64,000 nucleotides of DNA from Paraphysoderma sedebokerense (lineage: Eukaryota > Blastocladiomycota > Physodermatomycetes > Physodermatales > Physodermataceae): positions 186,001 to 250,000 of the forward strand of contig JAHLJZ010000027.1 in NCBI GenBank assembly GCA_025602915.1, given 5' to 3'. A program made the translations under genes and the position numbers. This document shows, in pieces, positions 1-12,813 of this stretch. The notes under the pieces were generated by a model. The model did no database searches. It saw only the letters and a list, made by a program, of their open reading frames with translations, and was not told the origin of the DNA. Positions within the stretch are counted from its first letter, which is position 1. Every line of letters begins with the position of its first letter.

Positions 1-505
1 AGATCGAGACTGTGGTTAAGACGCGATGATATGTTTTTGTCATCAACATACCAGTAATTACGTTTGCTATTTCATGTTTTTATTTTACATTCAGAACATC
101 GTGCTGTCATTAATTGTTTGAATGTAGTTGTGCATGAATCTAGAAATAAATATTTAACGACAGAGAGAGAGAAAGTGGATATTCAGAATGGCACCAGTTG
201 CTCGCCGGTGAACAAAACCCGCCGAGTTTTACAAGGATCGTGGAGGTGCCATTCGTCTTACGACAGTTTTCCTCGATTTTTGGCAATAATATCTAAACAT
301 ATCTTTTAATAATAGTGTCTGTGCTAACTAATGTTTTCATGCATCGGGTGAGTGCGCTGTCTGCCCTCAGTGTGCATCTGTCAAGTGTGTTTTTGTTTAC
401 TGACACTCTCTAGTGAATATACTCAGACAATACACTGTAATGACTTGACAAAGAGAGTTCGGATTCCGCTAATAGTCAGAAATTAGTTAGATATCGGACA
501 CAGAT
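1..505. other. 5' flank of the SMG1 gene
   Basis: I see no supported gene here. The short open frames have no recognisable product. The stretch just before position 506 probably holds the SMG1 promoter and 5' UTR, but I could not pick out a clear TATA box. Confidence 0.4.
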
Positions 506-3500
506 ATGTCGCATCGGACTCAAAACAATCAAGCCGGTCGTCAGCGAAGCCGCCGAAATATCAGTCAAAGACAAATACGGAACTTCAATTTCAACCCGCA
601 GCACTTATACGAAGGCCAGAATTTCTTCATCGCAAGAGATAATGTCATAAATAATGTGTTCGAGCATTTCGAAGCTTTGTTCTCATGTGACAATCAATAT
701 TTAGAGCCCACGGCCAGAGATTTGTTGACTTGTCTTTCGACCGAACTGCCAGCGCTCTTTCAAATAGCTAGATCAGATCCAATTCAGATTTCCGCTAGCT
801 GGGAAGCTTTGGCCATGATAAATGTGATATTGCTTTGGCCAGATAGGGTTGAAGAAAACATTTGGCAATTGACGTGTCCGTCCTTTGAAGGTTTAGTTGG
901 TGTCTTGATCGATGATGGGTACATATTTCGTGACCAAATCATACATTATTCTCTGCAGTCTGAATGACCAGTTAACCTTGACCAACCCCATTTAGAGCAT
1001 ATTCCGACTACTTTGCTAAGAGTATTGTGAAGTGTATCGCATGCTTAGGGATTCTTTCCTTGGAGCATTCTCCGGAATGGGGAATTAAATTTCTCGATTG
1101 GATTTTTGATATTTTAAAGCAACCACTTCCTTCCCCTTCTCCGACTACACCTATTTCGCCAGATATGATAATTTACATGAAAGGCGCCTTGTTTAATGTC
1201 ATCCGTGACGTAGGGTTTCCCATCTTTATTGCGAAAAGTTGTCTTTGCCTCTAACTCCTCCTTTCAGTTCCTTCATCCACAGAGCCCGCTAAAGTCGCCT
1301 TTTCTTTCGAATACTGCGTACAATCTACTATTATCTCCCGTTTTTCCTCGTATTCTTTATCATCTCTGTGATCTTTTTAATCTGTGCACCAACAACAACG
1401 AGCTTTTTCTCAACGACTTTCGTTTCTCTGACTCGCTAAACCTATTGGAAGCTCTACGGCCTTTCAAACCTCCGGCGTTAGCTGAAGTATTTACAGTACG
1501 TAGAATATGTCGTGCGCAAACACGCATGGAGACTAATGTGTATCACCAGAATATTATCCCACCTCTTCTCCGAATACATCTCCACCCTGGGGCACCCTCC
1601 AATGTTGTCAAGCAGATCACAAACATTTTTGCTAATTTAGCGGCATTTTGGGGAGCGAATCACGAATTCACCGTCACTATTCTATCGTCGCTCCTGGACG
1701 AAATGGAATATGTTTGTGGGGTGGCTGCCGAAATGGCGATTCCCTCCAGTTTCGTTGTATCAAACCACTTCCCTCAGTTACCGACTCGTGTTCGATTTCT
1801 TTCTGAGTACGAAGTGATATGTTATTGCATCAAATTCTAAGCACACTAACATATTTACTAGGTCCATTTACGCAATATTGGAACCATTTCTGTCCGGATT
1901 TTCGCCGCATGCTTCATCAAAGGATCTCTCTCGGCCCAACTCGCCAACTTCAAAAGCCTTCCAGACTATTGTATACCGTGTTGTTCGATTTATCATATTT
2001 TCCAGACTCAATTACATTGACAACAATGAATGGAGGCGACTGTCCAAACGAACTTTGAATTTGTTGATTGCCAAAATTCCAGATCAGTTTATTGCTTTTC
2101 AGTATCTTTGTGTTCAACTTCATCTCACATATATTCCGCAACCACCGAAATTAATTTCGACTTATCCTCTGCCGAATCTTCAAACCTGGTTTTGCGATCT
2201 ATTAAATTTGCTGCAGTCTTTCAACCGAATTGATATTCTTGTGGCAACAATTTTGCTGTGTCCGAAAAGTCCATTGTGCCAAGTCAAATGGACCTTTGCT
2301 GAAAACCAGGGGGTATTGAATGACTTGAGTAAAGTAGTTCGTTCCATAGTGAATGTTCTTTCTACCTCGTCGATTTCAAATGTCACCGATGCCAACGACG
2401 TGGCTGGTCAAGGTAATAGGGTTGAAGAACCGATTAAGAATCTATTAATGGATATACAGATTGAAATCGTTCAGTTGTTGAAAATGGCTTCAATTGAATA
2501 TGGAAAGCGAAGAATCTCCAAATTAAAACTTGCGAGCCAGTTAGATATACGGAGTTGCGACGAAGAAAATGAAAAGCATTCAGACAACCATGCCCGGAAT
2601 CATCAAAATTCCGAAGAGATTCAAATAGATGTAGTTTCTCAGCAATTTCCTCTCCTCCGTCGACTTATTTATCACATCAAAGATTCATCGTTTTCCTCTG
2701 AAGTATGCGAAGTTTTCAACCAGCCAACTCTTGCTTCGACCGCTGATTTGTCTGCCATAGAGTTCAGCTTGTTGTTTGACCTTCTCCTTCTTCGAGACAT
2801 CGTATCTTTGACCGAATCTTCCGATACAAGTAGTATCTCGGTGATTAAAATTATATTTGACTTCTACGTACGCCTTCTCGTTGAAATCTTGGCTCGAAAT
2901 ATGGAAAGATATTCGTGGGGAGTGGGTTTGTTGGAAGTTTTATATGATCAATTCTTTGAATTCGTCCAAAGGTTTGTTTTGGATTTATTTATTCAACTAT
3001 AAGTAATAATCACTGACTTGTTCAATCATGCTAGACATTATCAGGCTTTGCCACCGGATTATTTCATACTTTTCACTCTTCCGTTCGTCATCTCTCCTTC
3101 ATCACGGCAAATCCGTTACAGAGCGATCCGAAATATCGGCGAAACTTGTTCCGCTTTACAGAGGTCAAAATCATCTCTAGGAGGGACGGTAATTGCTCTT
3201 CGAAGTCGTGAGATATTTGAAGCAATGATGGTGATTGAAGGCTGTAGCCTGAACTTGGGCGATGCCAAGTTACGCTATGAGATTGCTGATTTGTGGCTTG
3301 TAGTATTTCGAAATTTGGGTTGCGGATACTTGACACTATCTTGTTTGGAATTATTAATGAAACGGTATGCTATCTTTGATTACGAAGTACCATATCCTCA
3401 CTGACCCTGTGCTGTTGAATGTTAAGATTGAACGATACAGATCCAGGAATACGGATTGCTTACATGAATGTTTTGGCGAGTTTAAATCCATTACAAATAT

Positions 3501-6500
3501 GCCATCAAAAACCAGCAACTGCATTACCCATGTATATTCGGATGTTTTTGGTATTCGTTTCTTCTCTCGCTGCCTCAAAAGATGAGAGTTAACATTTATA
3601 CCTTTTTCACTCGTAGAGATTTGCCCATCAATCACCTCATTCAGGATCTTTTCGTCCAGCACATTTCCGGATTGCTATGCAGTCGCTGAATTTGGCCCCG
3701 GCGTTACCAACGTTAGATTATATCGAGGTGGAACCCAGTTCAACGGAGACGACTTCGTGGCTGGAACGTCTGTATCATACGTGTCAAGGGCCGAAGCTAT
3801 TACAGCCATATTACTTGGAAGCGAAAAATGTTCTGCCTTCCGCGCCCGATGTTTCGACTGAAATCATAAGCTTCATTGCGTCTGTTGTAACACAGCAAGC
3901 CAACGTAGATGTTTCCGGAGAGTTGCTAACACAATGGTGTGTTTGGGAAGCCAGTCGATATTGCATTCTTTCTCGACTCAAAACACCCTTGGGAGGTCCA
4001 GCTCAGACATTTGAGGCTTTTGAGCGTGCTTTGAAGGACTGTTTGGCCAAAGAAATTGATCCGATGACTGATACTTCATTGGAAGCAGGGTAAAGTCTAC
4101 AATTATTATGATTTCTGACGCAGCATTAACATCCCAATCCTTCAGAAACTCGGTTCTAAATGTTTCAACGACATTGCTGTTTTTGATTGATCTTCAAAGA
4201 AAGCAGATATATAACGCAGCTGTCGGGACGACGTACCAATTTATTCCCTCGGCCCCGAAATCAGCCATTCAGTTTTTTCGCGCTAACTTTAACGCATGTT
4301 CGGAATGGCAACACAAGATTCGAATGAATGTTGTCAGGTTGGCCAGGAAAATTGGTAACTGGAGTCTTGTAATCCAAGAAGGCTTTTTACTTGTCCAAAG
4401 TTGTCTTTTGGAGTTGGGAAAGCTCTTATCTGGCCAAAAATTTGATGAGGCGGAAGAAGTGATTCAAAAGCTGGAAGAAGTTGTTGTCTCATTAGGTACG
4501 TTTATTCCGTGATTTTAGAGTACATATTCGATAATTGAACCAACTTTTGTTTCCAATTCAGTCGAGGGGATTCAACGGCTTGAAGAGCCTGATGTGCTTG
4601 TTGGATTATTTGTTCAGCTACATTACGCATTCCGTGGCTTTTATTCTGTTTACGGAAAAGGCGTATCAAATCCCGCTACAAGAAAACGCATTTCTCCCGT
4701 GTCATGGGAATGGTTAAAAGGCTCCATTATGATGGCTAAGGTAATTCCCACCAGAGTTTGCTTTCGCTTCTACTGTGAGTTCATCATTTAATTTGATAGG
4801 GTCGTTACGAAGCAGCGATCAATGAATATTGCAAACATTTGATGATTAAAACATTGCCGCCACAGACCAAGCAGTTTTTAACTCGTCAGGTAGAAATTTT
4901 ACTTCGCCGTCTATATCGTGCCATTCGATGAAAAATACTAAATGTCAATTTTAGGTTAATGATTGTTATCTCGCTCTACAGAGCAAATCGCTTGAAAAGT
5001 GGTTCAACTTGTTTCCGCAACTAGAATGCACCGACGAATGGGCAGAGATTCAGCATGAATGTTTGAAAACACTTTCGCAATTTTCGGATGCACCTTCAAT
5101 TCTCAATGATGATCGCCTTCCGGCTTTATCCTCTGTCAGTGATATCTCAATTTTCAGCGATAGCGTCATTCTTACTGCCTCCAAACCAATCGCAGCCTCC
5201 GGTATCGACAGCCTGTTGACCCAAGCTCAGCGTGCTGTTACGTCGCCGTTGTTCGTGATGACACCGGACAAGCGGCATTCTTCAGAACATATGTTAGCTG
5301 CCCAACTTTTGCTTTGTGTCAAAGATATTCGTGATGGAAACGCCCCCGTCTTGGTATTAGATGAACTTGAATCGGGTAGCAAGTCTTCAAGTCATACGAG
5401 CCTCAAAGTTCTTCAGATGGCCGACCGAATACTTTCCTCTGCACCTACACACGTTGAAGAAATCTGGAATATTCGAGATAGAATCTTCACAGGATCTAGA
5501 AAATCATTGAATTTCGCCTCTTGTGAAGCGTTGCTGTCCGCCTATGAATCCAATAATCGGTTCTTGTTCGGTTCATTTATGAGGCACCATTTTGAAAAAG
5601 CAAAGTTAACTTTCGCCATGGGAAAGCATCAAACAGCAATTGACTCGTTGCTTGAGCTGACCGAATCAGCGAACGTAGACATGACTGGCAGCGATGGGGC
5701 GGTTCAGGCTAAAGTGTATTCCAAATTAGCTAAATGGGTCCAGACGGTCAAGTGGAATCCGGATGTTGGCAATGACAAAGCGGTTCAACGAATCATTACA
5801 TCTGGAGTTGAAAGAAACTGGATAGTGCCTGAGTCTTCCACTCGCACTGCCGATACGGTTGCGCAGAATGCTTTGCTTTTAGCATCTCAACTTTGTTCGA
5901 CTGATCCTAAGATTTGGTTTGATTATGCAACTTATTGTTACCGTAAAGCCTCAAAGTTGTTAGATGTAATAGTTTCTCCGTATTCCGGATCCGTTGTATT
6001 CGAGATTGCCCCTGAACTGAAATCGATTGTCGAGACGGTCCGAGGTTCTTCTGCATCAGATAAAGGTATTCCGGAAAAATTGCGGAGATGTTTACTCGCT
6101 TTATTGGCTCACCTCGGTGGCGGTGGATTTACGGATTGGAGTGGTGACGGTTTGAGCCCTTTGGAATGGGTGAAACAACAGGGAGTTTTTGCCGATTCAT
6201 CCCAATTCGATCTAGTGGTCACTGAATTTGAGCGTTTGTGGAAGCGTATAGTTGACACGTTGGAAGGGAGTTTACGCGGGTACTTCAGGTTTCTGAAATT
6301 ACATGGCGGCAATGACGGCGTAAGTGCAACGTTCTCCTTATGATATTTCTATTTGATTCTGGTTCACCTGGTTAAATCAATTTTCGAATCCAGCAGAGTA
6401 CCAAAGACAGCGATAAATCTTATGACGATATTGCCGCTACACTTCGAATACTTCGCATTCTTTGGAACAGCGGTTCTGTATTTGAACATGTTTTCAAAGC

Positions 6501-9500
6501 AGAATTCGCTTCTACTGCCGTCTCATCATGGAAAGCTGTCATCCCACAGTTATTCGCTCGTCTCGATCACCCAGATGCTTTCGTCCGCAGCCAACTCACC
6601 GAATTGCTCACACAGTTGGCATCAGAATTTCCGCAGTTTGTACTGTACCATGCTATCGTGGGATCAACCAGTGCCACTAATGCCGCCGAGTACAAAGCAT
6701 CGCTCTTGCAAATTCAATCTCGACTCGATGACGGTGATGGACTGGTTGCTTCAACCCAGGTCGTCATAGATGAACTTTTAAAGGTCACTGTACTGTGGGA
6801 GGAGGTTTGGCTCAACAAATTGTCCCAATTACAAGCCGACGTCTCGAAAAGATTTCAAAAACTAGATGCTGAGATGTCACGATTGAAGGAGGACAACGTC
6901 ATGAGTAAATCTGATAAAGAGAAGGCAATACGGGAGATGTATTCTGTGGTGATGAAACCTGTTGTTGTTGACCTCGAGAAAATGTGCAACAATTACCTTC
7001 GTCGGTGCTCTACCCCGCACGAAGAATGGTTCCAGAACACGTATGGCGGTAGAATTCAATCTGCATTAGATAGCTTGATACAGCCAAAGACGAACAGAGA
7101 TATAAAATCCGGGTGGCAAGAATTCAGCGAGGTTCGTTACCTGATTTTGAATTTAATCTCTGTTAGGTACACTTCTGCAGTTCTGCTAACGCTCTCTCCT
7201 GGGACAGTTGTATCGAGAGTTTAACCGTGGGCTCCATCGAAACCGTATCTTGAAGCTAAGCAACGTTAACCCGAGGCTCATGAAACTGAAAAACACCCCA
7301 GTTCTCATGCCTGGTGTTTTCGACTGTGCAGAACGTGTTACAATTAAGAGTTTCGAACCGGATTTCGTAGTGTTAGCCACTAAAACAAAGCCAAAGAAAA
7401 TGACTCTAATGGGTTCAGACGGACAGACATATAGATATCTCTGCAAAGGAGTCGAAGATTTACATCTCGATGAACGAATTATGCAGTTTATGACGACCAT
7501 TAATCACCTTTTACAGCGGGATAGACAAACTGCGTCTCGAAATCTCAGAGCACGGAATTACGCCGTGATTCCCCTTGGTGATCAATCTGGTATGATCCAA
7601 TGGGTGGATAACGCTACACCGGCTTACACGATATTCAAGAAATGGCAAACCAACGAACTCGATGCGAGACGGCTTTTTCCGAATCACGAAGGAAATCAAC
7701 CAGCGCGAGAAACAATCGCTAAACCGAACGAATTGTTGTACCAAAAAGTCGCAAAGATATTCAAACGAGAAGGTATCACCAAAGCTGTATCAAGACGAAA
7801 CTGTACACCTGAAGTTTTGCTGGAAGCGCACAAAGAATTAGTGAATGATACACCTTCAGATTTGATTTCGAGAGAATTGTGGTGTTCCTCCGTCACACCG
7901 TTAGATCATTTCCGCAAAAATCTATCCATTTCTCGATCTTTAGCAGTCATGTCAATGATCGGGTACATTATCGGACTCGGTGATCGTCATTTAGACAATA
8001 TCCTCATTGATTTTGATCAATCGGAAATCATTCATATCGATTACAACATTTGTTTTGAGCGTGGAAAGAAATTAAGAGTACCGGAGATGGTGCCGTTTCG
8101 GTTGACGCAGAATTTCGTAGATGTGTTGGGAGTTACGGGTGTAGAAGGGACTTTTAGGATCGCTTGTGAAAGTGTGTTGACTGCGTTACGAAAACATAGG
8201 GAAGTGTTGACGACGTTATTGGAGACGTTTGTTTATGATCCTTTGGTGGATTGGAATGACGATATGAAAGATGATAGAGAGAAGAAGTTGTTGGAGATTA
8301 ATGTGAATTTGGGATTATTGGCGTCACGCATTGGTAAGCTTAAATTTATCAATTTTGGATCAGCGTATATCAAATACAAAACTAATGCATTGTTCGTCGT
8401 TAGGCGAAATGTGGAATCCACTGGAAGTAGCTCGGTCGTCTGTCGTGGAAGCGTTATCCTCACTGGATAATGTCATTGGAGCAGTCGTCGCGCAATCGCA
8501 ATCACAGTCGACAGACGATAACAAGCAAGACGAAATGTACGAAATCTGTGGTCAGCTGCGGAATGAAGTCGAAGTGTTTACGACTTTGTTTGCCCAAATT
8601 CGGTCATTGCTAAACACGTTGATTGAAATCTCCGAGGATTTGGAAGAAGCAAAGACGTTGCAGGTTCAAGCCAAGGTATATTATTTCTCCGGTTCATTTC
8701 AATTCGTGGTGTACTATAGACACAGGTTGAAATTTATTCTGTTTACCTGTAGGACGTGATTTCTTCGTTTGACAAGTTTATTTCTGAATCGAATATGCTG
8801 CTTGATGCGGTTGAATTGGCGGAAGAAGGTGGACAAGACACACATCAAGGAATGCGTCGTGTAAGTTTATTTTCTCATTCATGTTTTGGCCTCACGAAAA
8901 TCGGGTATTCATCTTTGAATTTACAGCTCGTTTCAAGTATCTCTGAACAAGTCGATTCATTATTCGCGGACATCAATCTTTTATGTTCGGTTACTCCTTT
9001 GGAGATATCAATCACACCACAAGAGAATCCTAAAACCAAAGACAAACCTATCCCTGAATCAGTTGTGTCACCGACGTCATCAGCACAACCTACTGTACCG
9101 ACAGCTTCAAAGTCCCCGATTATTGGAACCGAGTTGTCGCAGGGAGGTACACAAACAGGTCAATTAAATGAAAAGTTGACTCAAGATTTCCAAAACCAAC
9201 TTTCGTCACTGGAAAAACAAATGAGTGGATTGTACCTTCACGAGATTGAAGAACAAGAAAGCACCGAAAACCAAGAAGACCAAAAATCAAAACAAAGTGG
9301 TGACCGTGATGACCGTGATAAACGGGATAACCATGATGACGGCGATGATATGGAGTTGGAGTTACCGGCACAACCAGTTCATCAGTACAAGAAAAATGTT
9401 CACGCATTGGAAGTTTTGAAACGGATTAAAGTCAAGTTGGATGGTAGAGATAATGAAACGAATAAACGAGTCGGGGTTCAAGAACAGGTGCGTTTTTTGG

Positions 9501-9630
9501 TTATCTTTTTGTTTTATGACTGGTGGAGTAAACTAAATTATGTAATTTATAGGTGGATATGGTTATCCGACAAGCTACGGATCCCGGCAATTTGAGTTTA
9601 ATGTACGAAGGATGGACTCCATGGGTGTGA
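506..9630 (+). CDS. smg1: SMG1-type PIKK, nonsense-mediated mRNA decay kinase
   Basis: Serine/threonine kinase of the PI3K-like family that in animals phosphorylates UPF1 during nonsense-mediated decay. The gene has many short introns; the first one, at 958-995, keeps the frame. A long helical N-terminal part (about 0.5-6.3 kb) is followed by the FAT/FRB-like region (6.6-7.1 kb, with EEWFQNTYGG matching the animal SMG1 EKWFQDNYG). The kinase domain (7.2-8.3 kb) has LHLDERIMQF, the catalytic loop GLGDRHLDNILIDF and HIDYNICFERGKKLRVPE; DYN in place of DFG is typical of SMG1. GVTGVEGTFR and VYDPLVDW follow. The last coding bases, 9553-9630, encode a FATC ending YEGWTPWV (animals YEGWTAWV). The insertion between kinase and FATC is only about 350 residues, against over 1,000 in animals. 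The ATG at 506 is the first in a good frame. Identity is very secure; individual splice sites are not. Confidence 0.93.
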
Positions 9631-10869
9631 TTCGTCAGAGAAAAAGAAAAAATTGCAAATCGAAATTGAAGCCGAAAATCAACTAGATCGAGAGTTGCGA
9701 ACAATCAATTGAAAATGAAAATTGCTTTTATACTTGGATCAGTTTACTTGATCATGAGTTGATAAAAGCAGGAGGCAGGAACAGGGGATAATCAGAGGAC
9801 TTTGGGTTCACTTTTTGACAAAACGAAAACAGCGAAGAATGAAACTGCTTTTGTGATTGCTGTTTTAGTTTTAAAAGTGGAATCGAGTTTATCAGACGGG
9901 TTTTATCTATCTGAAACTCGATAGCGGTGACGGTATCTCCACTGCAACCGGAATGGACAAGTCATGTGACTTGACTTGGGTATCCCTTGGGAGGCCTATA
10001 AACGTAGCAACACATTTAGCAAACGGCAATGACGGTTCTTTATTTGGCTATGGCCAGTATGGATGAACACGGATTTGGGGCCGTTGTTTTGGAACGGAGA
10101 ATTCGTACTGGATGTTTAGAGGCGGGGTTGTGATAGAAAATTTTTTTTTGTTTATCTGACTTTTTTTCAAGTTTTTTTGTAACATGGGTTTTGTCTACTT
10201 TTGCTTTTGAAAATGGAAATAAATGAATAAAATGAGACTGATTTGCATTATTCTATTTGGTAGACCCTCTCATCGAAACAGTCACAGCATCTACTGTTGA
10301 GTACATTCATTCGTTCAGGGCATCTCATCCATCCATTTATCTATAATCATAGATACAGATTCAATGGTAAAAATAGCAAGAGGATGGGGAATGTACTGGA
10401 CGGTCACAGCGAATGGCTTCTGGAGGGAGCAAAGCATTCAGGGCGTGAACGAAAAGAATGGCTCTAGGGTGAGTGCGACAGCTTGCTGAAGTGGAACTGA
10501 CTCATGATGAGTAAGCAGACAGAAGCCAACATGACTCAGGGAAACGAACTCACACAGCCGCACATTTTACGCTGAGGAACCCGCAAGGGGGAACGCCCCG
10601 GTTTTGTTGTCTGGAGGGAAAACGGGCAGACAAAGTTGTGGGCGAACTGGTATGGACTTGTGCACCCGCGTCTGTTCAGGTTCATTCGCGCACGGCTGAA
10701 TGGACCCACAGGCCACAGACCAGACCTTCACACGTCGTCCATTGTGCATCCTTTGTTTCCCTCGCTCTGACGTCATTGATACTGTGCCGGGCATGAGATT
10801 GAGTGGAATTCATATCTCGATGGAATAAACACCACCAACACATCTGTCTATTTGATATTGCTCGCTGCC
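9631..10869. other. Intergenic region between SMG1 and the F-box gene
   Basis: No supported gene. AATAAA-like signals lie near 10219-10230 and fit a 3' end for SMG1. The part from about 10380 to 10800 is richer in GC than its surroundings and holds a minus-strand open frame (10567-10794) without recognisable protein features. A consensus CRE, TGACGTCA, lies at 10768-10775, about 95 bp before the F-box start codon. Confidence 0.45.
10768..10775. promoter_or_regulatory. CRE-like site TGACGTCA upstream of the F-box gene
   Basis: A perfect palindromic CREB/ATF-type bZIP site about 95 bp before the ATG at 10870. Its position suits a promoter element. A chance match in one intergenic region cannot be excluded. 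Confidence 0.35.
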
Positions 10870-12147
10870 ATGACAGCAGTGGATAATATAGACAATTTGC
10901 CTCCAGAAGTGCACTACTGCATTTTCTCGTTCGTTCCCCTGTCTGAGCTCTTTGCTCTCAGATCCACATGCAAGAAATGGTACAACTATATAACTCATCT
11001 TCTCCTTCAAGAATTCAAATACGTCGACGTACGAGTGTCGATATTCAAATTTCATACTGATCGCTGGTACAGTCCACTTCCGGCCGAGGCGAATGACGAA
11101 ACCGCCGTAGGTGGAGAAAGAATAGGCTGGTTCAAGAGACTAGAAAATCGATCGGAGGGAGTGAAATTAAAGCTCATGGGTGTATCAGAGAATGGAAAAA
11201 TGATCATGTCACCTCACAATACTCTTATTACCGACAATATCGTTACATCTGACATGGCCAACCATTTCGAGTTCGACCTGGATGTAGAATACCAAACTGC
11301 GCCGTGCATCCGTTCAATTCAATCGGTTCAGAGTATTCACGATTGTGACAGATACATGGATTTTGAATCCCAATTTTCCATAATATCCTCACCATCTATG
11401 TCAAACCATTCTACACTACATCATCGTCGTCAACAACCAAAATACCCTCCTTTCTTGACGTTTCATCTGGAAACTGACACCACCTTTGGCACCTCAGATC
11501 TAACCACTCCTACCTCACCGGCCTCCGAATCCACTCAGTCGACTCCGCAGATATATCAAGATTCGTCCATTCTACCCGTCTATTCCTCTTCACTGCAAGA
11601 TGGTAACCCAAGAGTACTCACACGCTCTGGTATATCGAGAATCTCTCATTTCTTACGAATTGACGAAAATATCGAAGATTTATGGAACTCACCAGTAGGT
11701 TATCGTAAAATAATAAAACTCGGTTCATCCAATGACTCCAACACTTGCAGTTCCAATGAATCCGGTGATCATAATCTAGATGACCAACCCACTCAAACAA
11801 AGTCAACTCAGCAGGAAGTCCTCTGTGAAGTCACATTGACAGAACGAAAACCAAAGATACCAACCACTCAAATATCAATCGGATACATCTGTGACTACGA
11901 CGATATGATCGAAGATATGTGGTCTGACTGGGACGATCCCGAAACTCCTGAACAACAAATCTCTAATCCCCAGTCTCCTGATCGGTATATAATTCGTGGT
12001 TTCAATGATTTCATAGGATTAGATAACACAGGTTATGTACAGGGTCAAGTGACGACATGGAGTTGTAGGATTCTTGGAGTCGCCTTTTCACCGGGTTGGT
12101 TTGGTGAGCGGATATGGCAAAAGGATGTGGATATGCAAGTTGGATGA
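10870..12147 (+). CDS. F-box protein with a long disordered tail
   Basis: Single-exon gene of 425 residues, read from the first ATG (10870). Residues about 8-45 form an F-box (NLPPEVHYCIFSFVPLSELF, then RSTCKKWYNYI), which in this family binds Skp1 and places the protein in an SCF ubiquitin ligase. No WD40, LRR or Kelch substrate domain is visible. The remainder is rich in Ser, Thr, Asp and Pro, with several acidic patches, and looks largely disordered up to a short C-terminal segment (SCRILGVAFSPGWFGERIW) that may be folded. The substrate is unknown. The F-box is clear and the rest is unassigned. Confidence 0.85.
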   Translation: MTAVDNIDNLPPEVHYCIFSFVPLSELFALRSTCKKWYNYITHLLLQEFKYVDVRVSIFKFHTDRWYSPLPAEANDETAVGGERIGWFKRLENRSEGVKLKLMGVSENGKMIMSPHNTLITDNIVTSDMANHFEFDLDVEYQTAPCIRSIQSVQSIHDCDRYMDFESQFSIISSPSMSNHSTLHHRRQQPKYPPFLTFHLETDTTFGTSDLTTPTSPASESTQSTPQIYQDSSILPVYSSSLQDGNPRVLTRSGISRISHFLRIDENIEDLWNSPVGYRKIIKLGSSNDSNTCSSNESGDHNLDDQPTQTKSTQQEVLCEVTLTERKPKIPTTQISIGYICDYDDMIEDMWSDWDDPETPEQQISNPQSPDRYIIRGFNDFIGLDNTGYVQGQVTTWSCRILGVAFSPGWFGERIWQKDVDMQVG

Positions 12148-12375
12148 ACAGATATGCGAGTTATGAAATACGAATGGGATTTATATATACTGTATATAGC
12201 GAAGTGAACAGAAATACAAATGATTGCAGTTTCTAGTATCGAAGTATATAATTACGCAGTCAATTATTGCATTCCTAGCTATTATCTGTCAGCTTTTCTT
12301 CCAACTGCCTCTGCTTAATTGTTACTTATCCTGATCTCTTACCAAACTTCCAAAACCCAATACTCACAAATTTTA

Positions 12376-12813
12376 TCAAGTTTTGCTGAGGTTTGACAGC
12401 GTACCAGGAGGCGCAGGAGCTACTTTCATAATTTTTACACCACCTGACGTTCCTTCGACATGATCTTTTACAACCAGGTCAAACAAGATACATATGTGCA
12501 AAAAAATAGAACACAAGAATGAGTTGATTGCGATTCCGAGAGAATGTGGAATCGTTCCAAGTGATAAAAGTGAGACGATGAAATTAATAATAGTAAACAA
12601 AACGAGTAAAGAGACTAGTTTTCTGTGGCTTTTAAAAAATTTGGCTAGAGTATGTTTGATTCGGATAGTGCCACTATGGCTGCTTTGAATACTTCGAATA
12701 ATTATTACAATTGTCCAGCAATTGTATAAGGCGACCATCCAGAAAAAAATAAATGTCGCCATACGAGTGGCATTCGAATTGACGGGTACAGGGGTCCCGG
12801 TCGTGGCACTCAT
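12376..12813 (-). CDS. Hypothetical small membrane protein, three predicted TM segments
   Basis: An open frame of 145 residues with an N-terminal Thr/Asn-rich stretch (possible N-glycosylation at NAT), then three hydrophobic segments at about residues 18-42, 68-90 and 95-118. I do not recognise a family. It could be one exon of a larger multipass protein continuing upstream on the minus strand, where another open frame (13296-13556) ends in a hydrophobic segment. I could not find splice sites that join them convincingly. Confidence 0.35.
   Translation of the reverse strand: MSATTGTPVPVNSNATRMATFIFFWMVALYNCWTIVIIIRSIQSSHSGTIRIKHTLAKFFKSHRKLVSLLVLFTIINFIVSLLSLGTIPHSLGIAINSFLCSIFLHICILFDLVVKDHVEGTSGGVKIMKVAPAPPGTLSNLSKT

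Noticed and set aside
10567-10794. Minus-strand open frame in a GC-richer patch
   Set aside because: Composition is Arg/Pro-rich without any motif or fold; it looks like a chance frame in GC-rich non-coding DNA.
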